Origin: Chaetoderma sp. LZ-2023a
Lineage: Eukaryota > Mollusca > Caudofoveata > Chaetodermatida > Chaetodermatidae
DNA: 64,000 nt
Assembly (NCBI GenBank): GCA_034401795.1
Contig: CM067374.1
Location: forward strand, 98,738,860-98,802,859
Direction of reading: 5' to 3'
Shown: in pieces, positions 11,981 through 23,879 of the stretch
Layout of the letters: each line of letters starts with the position of its first letter
How positions within the stretch are numbered: position 1 is the first letter of the stretch
Position numbers and translations under genes: made by a program
Notes under the pieces: generated by a model
Told to the model about the DNA's origin: nothing
Seen by the model: only the letters and a program-made list of their open reading frames with translations
The model's database searches: none

Positions 11981-12750
11981 TCCATCTTGTTGCTTTTAAG
12001 TGGAGATATTTATTTCGTCAAGATATTTGTTTCAGCATTTTGCCAATGAAGTGACGTAAGCTAAAGTCTGATTGGTAAATCACAAATGCTGTATGCAATA
12101 TTGATTGTCTCTGTAATGTTATGTTCCATAGTGGGAGATTAAAATAGCTGAAAGTACAGCCACGTATTGAGAAACAGTGTGAGGAAGTGTATTGTTAGTA
12201 TGATGATATTAACCCATGTGTGTGGCAGCATTTACAATATATTCTTGCCTAATAGATTTTCAATTCATCCCAATAGGACGAAACACAAGGATGGCTCAAC
12301 ATTATTGTGAGTGGCATCCAGTCTCCAATTTGTGATTTAAGTAGAATGTTAGTTTTCACAAAAATGTGCTGTACAGCTCATAAATAAGTTAACATGTTTC
12401 CAAGACAAAATACATGGTAGGGAGTACAATTTTGAACACGATGTAAGAAATGTTCTTCTGAATAGCTTGAACATAATTGGATTGGAAGGCATTGAAAGAC
12501 AGAGCTTGTCAATTGTTGGTGTTCCGCAAATTACGCAATTTATTATTGGCAGTTGTATCTATTCTCTGCTTTGTTTAAAATGGATTTGATTGACTTCTAA
12601 ACCACTACTAAAAATACTTGTATTTCACCTTTCACCAGTCATGCCAGTGATTGAACATCAATGTGTTATTGAGAATTGAAGAATTATAATCTATTGCTTG
12701 AAATTTGAACATTGTTTCATGTCATGTATAACTAACTGTACAGTCATGAT
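11981..12750. other. AT-rich spacer, nothing recognised
   Basis: No coding frame longer than background and no repeat family that I can match to others in the window. Confidence 0.5.
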
Positions 12751-13122
12751 AATGGATGAATCCAGTTTTAGCTATGCCCTGCCAATCTCTAGCTAAGCTC
12801 CACCCATGCTTTGACTGTGTTGGGATCAATCGATCCCTGTACTCTGAATCTCAATTTCTAGAAAACTATGGAGGTAAGCTGTTGAATATTTTGAAACTAA
12901 TTTGACTTGGTGCTTTTCCTGCCTATGGAAGGAACAGCACCCAGTCAAATTAGTTTCAAAATATTCAACAGAATGTTTATTAAATAGTAAAGACATACAT
13001 TTCATACAACTTGACAGACAATTAAGCATTTACATCACTAAATCATGTCATTCTGAGGTCAGCCTACATGTGACGTTGATTATGACGTCATGTGCTTGAT
13101 CGATAAACTTGATTCCTCCATT
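12751..13122 (+). mobile_element. Family B MITE with intact family C core
   Basis: Runs from 'aatggatgaatccagtttta' to 'gattcctccatt'. The centre (about 12880-12972) is a long hairpin: 'gaaactaatttgacttggtg' pairs with 'cacccagtcaaattagtttc'. The region after the hairpin holds several 'atgtcatt' and 'tatgacgtca' stretches that are also shared by other copies. Confidence 0.8.
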
Positions 13123-13314
13123 GGTGTTGCGGTCACCTTCATGATGGAGAGGTGAGCTATATATGAAACCAGTGACACAGATATTATGCTCTTCACAGAT
13201 TGTTGAACTTAATCAAATGTATTTGAATTGTTAATTTTCTTCGACAAAATTCACCTGTGATCACAGAATGATGATTCTTAGAGTTTTATTCATCTTTTGT
13301 TCATGGTACATCCG

Positions 13315-14305
13315 TTAACCCTCTAACCATTTAACCCTTGAATTTGTTTAAGAAAATTTAAGTTTTCTCATAGAAAATGTCTATTGGCAGACCAAGAGAA
13401 GACTATTTTTTTTAATTTACCACTGGAATGACTGGCTCGTTTATCGAAAGTAGTCTTCTCTTGGTCTGCAAATGGACATTTCTGAAGACCACTGCAGAAG
13501 TCGTTTTTGGCTGATATGAGTTTTAAAGGGTTAATAGCCAAGATTAGTCATGAAAATCGAAATCTCTGCTTAGTGATTGTCTATTTGCGGATCAACTGAA
13601 GACTATTTTCGAAGGTCTGTGACTGGATTAACTGGCTCGGCTATCAAGCAAGTCATTCCAGTGGTAAATTATCAAAAATGGTCTCTCTTGGGGTGCAAGT
13701 AGACATTCTTCAATACAGAGGGCAATTTTGGCCAGCTTGACCATTAAAGTGATAATATTAAGTACTGGTGAATCTAGAGTTCTATGATTACATAATTTGC
13801 ACTTGATTTTCTTCATTGTTACTAATAAAACTTAACCCTTTAATCCAGTAATGGTCAAGCTGGCCAAAACCGACCTTTGCGTGCCAAGAGAAAACTAAGT
13901 TTGAAAATTAACCACTGGAATAACTGGCTCACTAAACTAGCCAGTCATTCCAGTGCCAAATTTTCTAAAATAATCTCCGCTTGGCCTGAAAATGAATATT
14001 CAGTAAGCAAACATTTTTATTTTCTTGACCAATCCTGACCATTAACCCTTTAACCCTCAAATTTGTTCTCACGAAAATGTCAATTTGCAGATGCAGACCA
14101 CAAGATATATTTTTGAAAAATTATCACTGAAATGACTGCCTCGGTTATCAAGCCAGTCATTCCAGTGATAAATTTACTATTGGAATGACTGGCTCCATTA
14201 TCAAGCCAGTCATTCGCGTGATAGATATTCAAACCTAAACTCTTGGACTGCAGATGGGCATTTCTCAAGAGGCCATTTCAGGCAGACTTGACAATTAAAG
14301 GGTTG
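13315..14305. repeat. Cluster of four family D hairpin MITEs
   Basis: Four family D copies lie close together: about 13315-13531, 13529-13750, 13834-14045 and 14042-14305. Each shows 'ccctttaa' or 'ccattaaagggtt' type ends, the phrase 'ggaatgactggctc' and usually its complement 'gccagtcattcca', plus the flanking 'gaccaagagaagacta' arms. The first copy has lost its hairpin centre. The cluster ends about 400 bases before exon 2. Confidence 0.7.
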
Positions 14306-14474
14306 ATAGGTTGATTATGCACTCATTTCTGCACTACAATACAGCACCGCCATTCACATGTTCATAAGGAAGTGCACAGATATTTCAATAACAATTGATA
14401 CATTTTAAAATGACAGTAACTAATTTTGTTCCAAGCAATCGTGTAACTTTATTTTGTTTGCAACCATACTGGAT

Positions 14475-14573
14475 ACCTGCTGGATAATTTTGAAAATAAT
14501 TTGCTTGAGAGTTGATGTTGTGTAGGGAAACATCAATTCTCAAGCGAATTATTCTTCAAATATTCAGGAGATT
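14475..14573. repeat. Hairpin related to family C
   Basis: The left arm 'aataatttgcttgagagttg' is mirrored by 'caattctcaagcgaattatt' around a 15-base centre. It lies about 130 bases upstream of exon 2. Confidence 0.55.
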
Positions 14574-14702
14574 GTTGATCAAGTAGTATAGTGGAAGAGT
14601 CTATGCGGCCCCTAACTATGTCTTTCAAGATTGTTGGTTTTAAAGAGTACACAACCGTTTCTTAAATAGGAATAAATCAGTATAGAATGTTATTTATTGC
14701 AG

Positions 14703-15202
14703 CGTTTTCAATTGTCCTGTCAGATCCTTACTTCACATACAACATTGGAAGCACATTTGTATCTGGAGATCAAGAGCAATGTTACAAAAGACATCAAGTG
14801 ATTACTGGCCCAAATGACGGTTTATATATGCCATCTATCACAATACAACAGCAAAAACAGCAGAGAAAAAGACGTGTGATGATGACGCCTCGTAAGAAAG
14901 GTCGTAGACCATTGCAACCTTCTGCAGAGACAATTTTGAATCATCGAAGACGGTACAGTAAGGAGCAAGTTGAAGACGCAAAGCGGATGCGTATGATAAG
15001 TAAAGAATTTGATGAAGAGTTTAAGTCAAAGCAACGTGAGCGAAAACGCAAAAGTGTGAACAAACAACGCACGATCCAACAAGCACAATTAGCAATGTTT
15101 CCAGAAGCTTCTGAGCAGCAGTATTCACCTGTGGTACTAACATATTCGAATGTGTGTGATAGCGGTGCATCCGCTGATCAATTGAGCATTGATAACCTGT
15201 AG
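14703..15202 (+). CDS. Terminal exon 2 of the repeated basic-motif exon family
   Basis: Product unknown. The acceptor 'gttatttattgcag' ends at 14702. Two bases (cg) complete an Ala codon, then 165 residues run to a TAG stop. The first residues, 'AFSIVLSDPYFTYNIGST', match exon 3 ('AFSLGLIDPYLEYSMGNT') closely. A basic middle part contains 'RKKGRRPLQP', which resembles an AT-hook but has RRP where the core is normally GRP. The conserved C-terminal block (15002-15055) is 'KEFDEEFKSKQRERKRKS'. A tail of about 50 residues follows that is absent from the other exons. Codon-level divergence from exon 3 with retained motif suggests selection. An in-frame ATG at 14687 lies before the acceptor and is probably intronic. 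Confidence 0.8.
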
Positions 15203-15324
15203 TGAAACATGACTTCCTTACAATTAGGTTTATTTACCAACAGGTCATTGTAATATGCTAAACCTACACTAATAACATTGGAAAGTCTATGTATCAAATT
15301 CATCCTCAGAATGGTTCTAGTAAT

Positions 15325-15512
15325 CCTTACCACTCTGATGTCAAAATTTAAACTTTACAAATTTAATTAAAGATGAACTGGTGTTCATTTTTCAACAAAT
15401 TTAGTGGAAGATGTTGCTGTCATTGAATTGTTGAAAACTGTACACCAGTTTCTTTGCTATTGACACAATAAAAAATAGAATATTGACATTAGAGTGGTAA
15501 GGGTGGACTTTC
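15325..15512. mobile_element. Family E hairpin MITE in the 3' flank of exon 2
   Basis: Runs from 'ccttaccactctgatgtc' to 'tagagtggtaagggt', with a shortened hairpin centre near 15415. It brings an AATAAA at 15467-15472, 265 bases after the exon 2 stop. That is a possible polyadenylation signal, but this is only position-based inference. Confidence 0.7.
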
Positions 15513-15989
15513 ATTGATACAGATCATAAACAAAGAAAACATCCAATCGCAATTTACACTAATGACAATGCAGATGGAAATTCCTTATGAGAATATTTCT
15601 GTGGTATTAACTAGTTTTGACCTGTAAGCCATTTATAAGTGTTCATAAAATTCCTACAGAACGTTATCAATATTACATGTACTTTTCTATGTATTTAATT
15701 GAGAAGAAAAATATTGCGATGACCGATTGTGTATACCAGATTGTTGACTCACGTTCTAACATGCTGCATAGATGGCCTGTGTTGTTATTATGTACATATT
15801 GCTATAAGACTAAAGTTTCTGTAAATTATGCTCCTCAACCAACTGGCAGTTCAGGTTTAGTTAGCATTCCATGAGGTTATATTTGTTATTACAAGTACAG
15901 TGACACATTTTCCAACCGAAATAACGAGACACTAATAAATTTGTCTGGTTTGAAAAATTTATCTGGTTTTGTGAGCATAGTTGCGTTTG

Positions 15990-16215
15990 GGAATTTCAGG
16001 GTAGAATCCTAATTTATTCAAGAGAATTTCAATTTTCTCATAGTAAATGTCTATTTACAGACCTTGAGCTGATTATTTTTGAAAATTTATCACTGAAATG
16101 ACTGGCTTGATTATCGAGCCTGTCATTCCAGTGGTATCTTTTCAGAAATAGTCTTGTGTTGGCCTGCATATGTACATTTCTCTGCCATCTTTAGACAGCT
16201 TGACTGTTAATGTTA
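15990..16215. repeat. Family D hairpin MITE
   Basis: 'actgaaatgactggcttga' is mirrored by 'cgagcctgtcattccagtgg', with the usual outer arms 'aatgtctatttacagacc' and 'ggcctgcatatgtacattt'. Confidence 0.65.
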
Positions 16216-16370
16216 ATATTATACTTTACATATACATTACATCATGTTTTCATATTTTAGATTCTTTGGCTTTCACATGTGTACGCACACAGGCATGCGC
16301 TACACATACACAGACACACTTCCACTCGGTCTCTCATTTGTGAGACAGCTCTGTTTTCATCTCATGTGCG

Positions 16371-16436
16371 CTCTCTCTCTCTCTCTCTGTCTCCCTCTCT
16401 CTCTCTCTCTCTCACACTCACTCTCTCGCTCTCAAT
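16371..16436. repeat. (CT)n microsatellite
   Basis: An almost pure CT/CTCC run of about 65 bases. The Ser/Leu-rich frames crossing it are artefacts. Confidence 0.9.
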
Positions 16437-16439
16437 ATC

Positions 16440-17193
16440 TAGGAACAATTATGTTGCATTCCTCCTTCAATATATCGCTAATTCTTGAACAAAATATATC
16501 TATCCTTAGTCTTGATATACATGTATGTCAATTTGCAAACCAAAATATTATTTTTGGAAAATTTGCCATTGGAAAAATCTTGTTTTGCATATACAGACAT
16601 TTCCTATAAAAAAAATTAGATTTGCTTTTAAATTTCTAATGTTCATATTTATACAATTGTGATTTTATTAATATCAAAATCATGTGTTTTATGTTAAAAC
16701 TTAAGATTTACTCTAAGATGTGTAATTTTGTAGGAAAATATGTTGAATAATAAAGTACCAATAATTACATTTTCATTAACTCTCAATCATGAACTTTTCA
16801 CTGTGGCATCAGCGGCCTCTGTTAGTCAGTTCCTCTTGGCATGATAACCTGTACTATTGCTGAATATTGTGTTACTCTAAGCTGTTGCTGTCATAGATGT
16901 GGTACAATAGATTGAAACAACACCACTTGCATGATTTAGAGGAGCCCTTTCCTTCCACCAGCTATCATACCAATATTGGTAACTCGCTATCAATTTATGA
17001 CTTTAAGGCTACAAACCTACAATGTCTTAATTGAAGTGGCTTCCTAAGGTTAGATACCATTGACTTCATAGCCTCATCTACCTATGCTAAGTGTGAAAGG
17101 GAATTGATTGTTTTTTCATCCATTTGTGCTGCCATCTCATACATGTTGCATACACCACATGTAGGTCATCTCATGATATAATTTATTCACACC
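16440..17193. other. AT-rich spacer, nothing recognised
   Basis: A decayed half of a family D-like arm may lie near 16525-16605 ('catgtatgtcaatttgcaaacc'). Otherwise no recognisable feature. Confidence 0.4.
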
Positions 17194-17618
17194 AATGGAC
17201 TGTTCCACTTTATCCATCCATCCTATGTCGTCATAATCAACTATGTGACGTGTAGAATGACGTTATAATGTTCAAATGATGTCATGAATGGCGTAGGTAA
17301 GTACGTCACGAATGCCTATTTGAAGACGGACTATGCGTTGTACGAATTGTATGTCTTTACTATTTAATAAATATTCTGTAGAATATTTTGAAACTAATTT
17401 GACTGGGTGCTGTTGCTGCCTATGGCAGCAACAGCACCGAGTCAAATTAGTTATAAAATATTCTACAGCTTACCTGTATAGGTTTCACGAAATTCATAGT
17501 TAGGGCAATCGGGGATCGATTAATCCCAGCAGGGCGAGGCGTGGGTGGAGCTTAGCTAGTGATGGGCAGGCCGTGGCTAAAACTGGAAAGTACATGGCTA
17601 AAACTGGAAAGGTTCATT
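17194..17618 (-). mobile_element. Family B MITE, reverse orientation, near-perfect hairpin core
   Basis: Reverse copy relative to 12751-13122. The core at about 17380-17467 is the best-preserved family C hairpin in the window: 'ctgggtgctgttgctgcc' then 'tatggcagcaacagcaccg'. The right end 'aaaactggaaaggttcatt' matches the end of the copy at 49206-49550. Confidence 0.8.
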
Positions 17619-18529
17619 GTTATGGGCCTTATATTAAGACACCTTTCTTACCTTTCTGTTACCAAGAGCTTCAGGATGACCATCCTTCCTAATTTTTACG
17701 AAATATCCGGATTTATAAAGCCTCCAGATTTCTGGTCAACAGTCTGGATTTTTTGCTTAAATGTTTCTGGGAGAAAATACAGACAAATTCTAGTTAATAA
17801 TGCTGGGTTAGTTCTGTGGTACGAACATACATCACTGGAAGGCTAATTATGCAATGTCGAAAAGATCAGTTCTTTCACAGGTAATTGGGAAATGGATAAC
17901 TAGAGTGGAATAGGGATTAATATGTTTCATGTTTGCAATTGTATCAGGAAAGCATTCGCGATATTGTTTTGCGATGGCCATTTTCTTTTCCCCACACCTC
18001 CAACGTAATAAAAGAACTTGTCAAATCTAAATCTGGCCTCATTCAGTTTTTGATGCCCCGTGTGTAAGACATGGGGGCAAAGCGCCCCAAATTTCAAAGT
18101 TACTTCACATAAAATGTAGATAAATCATGAATAGAGGACGCAAGAATGAAATGAATATGTTTATAATTACGTTCTATTCAATCCAGCATAAATACACATT
18201 CAAAATTGGATATAAATGTGTAGTTATTCTCAGACGAGGTAGTCCACCTTGCACGAACATCAGGACATTTTGGAGATATCAATAACGTTGACGTCATTGA
18301 TCCATGTGTAGTTCGACTCAATTCAATCCAATTAGTTTATTTGCATATCAATGCAAATGAGCTCTAAACAATGTAGTGGTGGAAATACTGGCGCTAAAAT
18401 GTGTGTATATATATACACCTAGCCACCTATCATAAATCTTAGATCATGGTAATATGTACACATGCACATTGTTTTTGGCAAATGGCAATTTTGGTAAAAT
18501 GTAAAATGATGTGGTTTGGTGTTGGTGTG

Positions 18530-18679
18530 GGCTATCAGTACCAGTACCACTACGACTACCACTATTGCTCCGCTACCAGTATCACCATCATCACGACGAC
18601 AACCAGCAACACCACTAACAGTGACGACGACGACGACAACAACCCTACTCCCTAACTACCCCACCCCCACCGGCAGTGG

Positions 18680-18741
<62 letters not shown>

Positions 18742-19060
18742 GGACGACGACGGCTGCTGCTAGTACTACCTCAGTTCCACAACGGGGACCATGAGCGCCA
18801 CAACGATGATGATGACGACGGCGACAGAGTTATATCTTGGCATTCGGAAGTCTTTAGGGGATCGAAATCCCTCCTTGTTTACAGAGCACTTGTTTCATTT
18901 CGATCATCATTATCATCATCATCATCATCATCATCAGTCATTGTCACTGTTGTCATCGTCATCCGCACGATCATCACCACCAGCAATACCATGTACCATT
19001 ATTATCAACAGCAGCACCAACTCCACCACCACCATCCACCACCACCACCCACCATCTATT
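18530..19060. repeat. Trinucleotide-rich microsatellite cluster
   Basis: Contains an (ACT)n run at 18681-18741, a (CAT)n run at about 18902-18936, and diffuse ACC, GAC and CAC repeats in between. The Thr-, Leu- and His-rich frames over it are translations of the repeats and are not proposed as genes. Confidence 0.9.
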
Positions 19061-19254
19061 CTTGTTAGTGCTTTTTTTTAATGTTCTAGCAGTCTTCGTC
19101 ATCACCATAGTATTCTTATCATGGTTATATTGTTTTGAGGTTGGTTGTGGTTGATAGTTTTCCCACGTGTTGAAACAAGCTCGATATAATCGCAGTAGCT
19201 ACGTGTTCCAGATTTGTTTATTTTCCAGATTTTACTGATTTTGTCACGTCACGC

Positions 19255-19560
19255 CTGTCATCCTAGTGTATGGTCAGACTTCTTTCTGTGTTAAAATGTG
19301 TGCCAAATTGGACCATTAGTTTCCGAGATAGCCACAGATCCAGTATTTATCTGATCCGGATCAGAATTCTTTATCTGGAATATGGCCAGTCTGCAAATCC
19401 TCATGTATGTCAACTTCTTTCATTGTGTTAAAATTTTAGTCAAATCCAGTGGTTTTTAGATATTTCCCGGAATATGCTTTTGTGATTGACTAAAGACTAA
19501 GGAAATGGTGGTTTAGTTAGCTGCGATCTGCAGCTAGCCACCTATAAGATATCCTGCCTG
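19255..19560 (+). repeat. Family G repeat
   Basis: Shares 'cctagtgtatggtcaga', 'ccaaattggaccattagttt' and 'agatccagtatttatctgat' with copies at 23880-24175, 53640-53935 and 60950-61400. Ends near 'ctgactaaagactaa'. Non-coding interspersed repeat, class unknown. Confidence 0.65.
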
Positions 19561-19819
19561 TCTTTCTGCCTGCCTGCCTGTCTGTCTGGAATCCAACCAA
19601 ATTGATTATGTGTTACCCATATGATCAGGGGTGTGATTAACAGTTTACTTATAAACATCTCTTTCTTTGCGATACATCGTCCAAAATCTTTCAGTGAAAT
19701 TCAAATGAATTTGTTATATGATTTATCCATATCTTTATCTCAGAGTTGAGTGGCAATTGGGCACCTCAAAAGGTGTGAACAAAGTGGAACTTTCGCAATT
19801 TAGTCTTTCTTGTTGCAGT

Positions 19820-20160
19820 GGTTTGTGGTGGTGGTAATGGTGGATATGATGGTGGTTATGATAGTGGTGGTTTGTGCTGATGGTGCTTTTTGCAGTAGTG
19901 GTGTTGTTTGCTATTGTAGGTGTTCTTTTGGCTGTCATGCTGGTTGAAATTGTTATTGTGATGATGGTGGTTCCGAGTTTCACAACAGTTGCAGCGCCAC
20001 AACTTGTCGTAGCCGTTACTGTTATGTTGTTATTGGCGGCGGCATCGGTGATGTGGTGTCAGCAGCAAGGGTGGCAGTGGTGGCCACAGCAGCGGCAATG
20101 GTGTGTGCGGGCATGTGCGTGCGTGTGTGTGTGAATGCATGCAGGTATGTGAGTGTGTAT
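19820..20160. repeat. GT/GGT-rich low-complexity stretch
   Basis: Dense 'ggtggtgg' and 'gtgtgcgtg' runs inside the family K element. Reading frames across it are low complexity on both strands. Confidence 0.8.
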
Positions 20161-20762
20161 GATGAGGCATTGGGGGTATAGAGTTGCTTATTAGTCTCCT
20201 CTCACCAAACCACAATATTCTTTTTTTATTTTTAAAAATCACACATAATATAGGAAAGTGCTTACACATTGCCGGACGCTCCCCTATTATATTACGAATT
20301 CCAGTCTGTGGGATTTTATAAAATCTTGGTGCAGATTACAAAAGCGCTCAGCAGACCAGATAGTACTATTTGGCTAGCACGGGTATCTTTGATATGCAAA
20401 TAAACTAAATGAATTGATCTATCCACTGATCGATGATGTCAGCGTTGTTGACATTTTCAACATGTCCAGGAGTTCGTGCAAGGTGGAATAGCTGGTCTGA
20501 AAGAGCATAACTACACATTTATATCCAATTTTAAATGGATATTTGTCATGGATGGGATAGAACGTAATTATAAACATATTCATTTTATTTCTGTGTCCTC
20601 AGTTCGTGATCGCTGTGTTTTATTTGAAGAAACTGATATTGGGGTGCTCGCTAGATGCGTTACACACGAGACGTCAAAAATGAATAGGACGGATTTAGAT
20701 TTGCAAAGCTCTTATTAGGCTGGAGGTGTGAAGAAAAGAAAATGACCACCGCAAAACAATAT

Positions 20763-21087
20763 GGTGGACGATTACTTGATACAAGTTGCAAACATGATTA
20801 ATTAATTCACTTACTATTTTTTTTTCTTAATTTCATAATGACTTCAGCTTTAAGTCATGTACTATATGATGTATATTCCAACTGGATGTTCATGACAAAA
20901 TCAGTTTTACTGGCTTACCTTATCAATTAAGGTGGGCTGATTTAAAATTAAGTTGCATGCCATCTCCCCCACCCCCCCTGAATTTCAAAATGACAGCCAT
21001 TTTGTAGTGTTGTCGAGCCCTATGCAAAGCAGAGGGTGGCTCCTCATAGCGATCCAAATGGGATCTGATGTCCGGAATGCACCGAGA
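20763..21087. other. Spacer between family K and a family B MITE
   Basis: I see nothing recognisable other than a poly-T run near 20817 and a C-rich run near 20970. Confidence 0.4.
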
Positions 21088-21442
21088 AAGGAGGAATCCA
21101 ATTTTAGATATGCCCCGCCAATCACTAGCTCAGCTCCACCCACGCTTTGCTGGTGTTGGTATCGATCGGTCCATGTACTCTCTGAATTTCAATTTCCAGA
21201 AAAATATGCAGGAAAGCTGTTGAATATTTTGAAACTAATTTGACTGAGTGCTGTTGCAAAGAATTCTACAGAATGTTTATTAAATAGTAAAGACATACAA
21301 TTTGTAAAATTGGATGGACTATTACGCATTTATAACGGACTAAATCGCATCATTCTCGACTTAATTGATTATTATGTCATCCTACATGTGACGTAGTTGA
21401 TTCTGATGCCATATGATGGACTGAGAAACTGGAATCCTCCAT
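21088..21442 (+). mobile_element. Family B MITE, core deleted
   Basis: Left 'aggaggaatccaattttaga' and right 'actggaatcctccattt' ends. The hairpin core is reduced to its left arm (near 21225-21255), then 'attctacagaatgtttatta' resumes. Confidence 0.75.
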
Positions 21443-21691
21443 TTGGTAAATGTTAAAGTTTTTCAATGAATATTTAATTCATCAAGGACTTAGTTGATCT
21501 CAATAAAACATTACAGATTTGTTCTATGCCATCATTGCATCCAGGCAGCATTATGATGAAAATGATTTTAAAACTTCCCCATTTTATGTGGTTTATTTCT
21601 GTATGCATCAAGAATTAGAAGAATGTTAAAGTTTTTGAATGGACATTTAATTCTTCAAGGGCTTATGTGATCTCAATAAAACTACAATTTT

Positions 21692-23243
21692 TATACCCCG
21701 CCAAAAGTTTGGTGGGGTATTATGTAATGGCGCCGGGTGGGCGGGTGAGAGGCAGAGTGGTTTCCGGATGATAACTCTGTTACCGTTTGTCGGATCGCAT
21801 TGAAACTTCATAGAGTGGTTGAACTAGGTCTGGGGAAGAAACCTATCGAAATCGACGATGATCCAAAATCCAAGATAGCCGCCATCTTGAAAATTTGTTT
21901 CCGGATGATAACTCCGTTATGGTTTATCGGATTGTTTTGAAATTTCATAGAGTGACTGAACTAGGTCTGCTGAAAAAACCTATTGAAATCGACAATGATC
22001 CAAAATCCAAGATGGCCACCAGCCACCAGCCACTGGCGGCCATCTTGAAAAAATTGTTTCCGGATGATAACTCTATTACTGTTTATCGGATCGCTTTGAT
22101 ACTTGATAGGGAGACTGGACTAGGTCTGGGGAAGAAATCTATTGAAATTGACAATGATCCGATATCCAAGATGGCCACCGTCTTGAAAATTTGTTTCCGG
22201 ATGATAACTCTGTTAGGGTTTGTCGGATCGCTTTGAAACTTCATAGCCTTGTTGGACTAGGTCTGCTGAAGAAACCTATCGAAATCGATGAGGATTCGAA
22301 ATCCAAGATGGCCACCAACCACCGGCGGCCATCTTGAAAAAAACCCTTTCCGGATGATAACTCTATTACCATTTATTGGATTGCTTTGACACTTCATAGG
22401 GTGGTTGGACTAGGTCTGGGGCAGAAACCTATTGAAGTTGACGATGATCCGAAATCAAAAATGGCCACTAGCCACTGGTGGACATCTTGCAAATTTGTTT
22501 CCAGATGATAACTCCGTTATCGTTTATTGGATCATTTTGAAACTTCATATGGTGGTTGGACTACCTCTACGGAAGAAACCTATAGAAATTGACAATGATC
22601 TGATATCCAAGATGGCCACCAACCACCCGTGGCCATCCTAAAAATTGGTTTCCAGGTGATGACTCTGTTATCGTGTATCGGATCGATCTGAAACTTCATA
22701 GGGTGGTTGGACTAGGTGTGGAGAGTAATCCTATAGAAATTAACAATGATCTGAAATTCAAGATGGCCGCCAGCCACCATCTTAATAATTGGTTTCCGGA
22801 TGATAACTCTGTTCCCGTTTATCGGATTGCTTTGAAACTTCATAAGTTGGTTGGAGTAGTTCTGGAGAAGAAACCTATCGAAATTGATGATGATCCGAAA
22901 TCCAAGATTGCCGCCAGCCACGGGCTGCCATGTTGAAAGTTGGTTTCTGGATGATATCTCTGTTACCATTTATCGGATCACTTCATAGGGTGGTTGGAAT
23001 ATCTGGTGAAGAAACTTATCAAAATTTACGATAATACAAAATCCAATATGGCTGCCAGTCGGCGGCGGCCAACATGACAATTGTTTTCCGGACGATACAT
23101 CCTTGACCGTTTAACAGATTGCTTTGACACTTCATAAGGCTAACTGGTCTGGGTCTGAGGAAGTAAGGAATATTTTCTGATAGCTCTCATTCATTGCCTT
23201 GTCATCGTGGCGGGGTATTATGTGATGTTTGCGGAGCTCTTGG
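21692..23243 (+). repeat. 'TATACCCCGCC' element with about ten internal tandem units (family J)
   Basis: Starts with a short palindrome (TATACCCCGCC...GGTGGGGTATTATG) and ends with 'ggcggggtattatgtgatg'. Between them about ten diverged units of roughly 136-160 bases begin with 'tttccggatgataactc' (near 21761, 21899, 22059, 22195, 22349, 22499, 22650, 22793, 22944 and 23086) and contain 'atccaagatggccacca'. Reading frames such as 21895-22236 repeat the peptide 'FPDDNS' because of this array. I do not regard them as genes. Confidence 0.8.
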
Positions 23244-23608
23244 TTTCTATGTCATAATTGCATGGAGTCTGCATAAATCTTTTCCCTACTTCTATGGTGT
23301 TTTTTTTGCAATGTTAATGAAACTTAGCAATTGGTTCTATGCAAAATAATACGATGCGTGCATCCAATCTATGTCATAATAAAAATAAAGTTTAAACTCT
23401 TTCAAGCTATGCCCGTCCAATTCAACCTAAAATCTGCCCATTTTATATGCATATTGGAATCAATTTTAAGACTGAAACCTGAATTCCCGGTATCTCAATT
23501 TCAAGAAAAAGACATCTGTGTGCTATTTTTGACAGAAAAAGAAGTGTTACATCTATTCTTAACAATAAATTTTGCAAGCATCCATATGCACATTCAAAAT
23601 GATCTTAA

Positions 23609-23840
23609 ACCTTTAATGGTAAAATTTGGTCAAGAAAATTTAAATATTTCTTATTGAATGTCCATTTAAAAGGCCTAGAGAATACAGTTTTTGAAAATTT
23701 ATCACTGGATTGACTAGCTCGGTTATCGAGCCAGTCATCCAGTGGTAAAGTTTTTTAAATTGTATTGTCTTGTCCTGTAAATGGGCATTCCACAAGACCA
23801 TAAGAGGCCGGATTTGGCTGGTGTGACCATTAAAGGGTTA
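23609..23840. repeat. Family D hairpin MITE
   Basis: Runs from 'taaacctttaatggt' to 'gaccattaaagggttaa', with 'tgactagctcggttatcg' mirrored by 'agccagtcatccagtgg'. Good example of the TTAA-type ends of this family. Confidence 0.75.
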
Positions 23841-23879
23841 ATGAATATGATCGATAAAATCTTGGTATGTAGCTGCGGA

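Larger units (their letters stand above)
17961..20762. mobile_element. Long-terminal-inverted-repeat element (family K), 2.8 kb
   Basis: The left repeat (about 17961-18352) and right repeat (about 20388-20762) are inverted copies of each other over some 375-390 bases with moderate divergence. Matching pieces include 'atattgttttgcg' at both outer ends, 'gtccaccttgcacgaac' against 'gttcgtgcaaggtgga', and 'aattggatataaatgtgtag'. The interior is full of microsatellites and a family G fragment, with no transposase. I cannot see a target duplication. It could be a foldback element, a decayed DNA transposon, or an inverted duplication. Confidence 0.7.

Noticed and set aside
18446-19081. Overlapping open frames rich in Thr, Leu or His
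   Set aside because: They are translations of (ACT)n, (CAT)n and CAC-rich microsatellites, open in several frames at once, with no splice context or family similarity.
21895-22936. Three open frames with repeated FPDDNS peptides
   Set aside because: They come from the tandem units of the family J repeat. Unit lengths vary out of frame, and there is no start, splice or conservation evidence.
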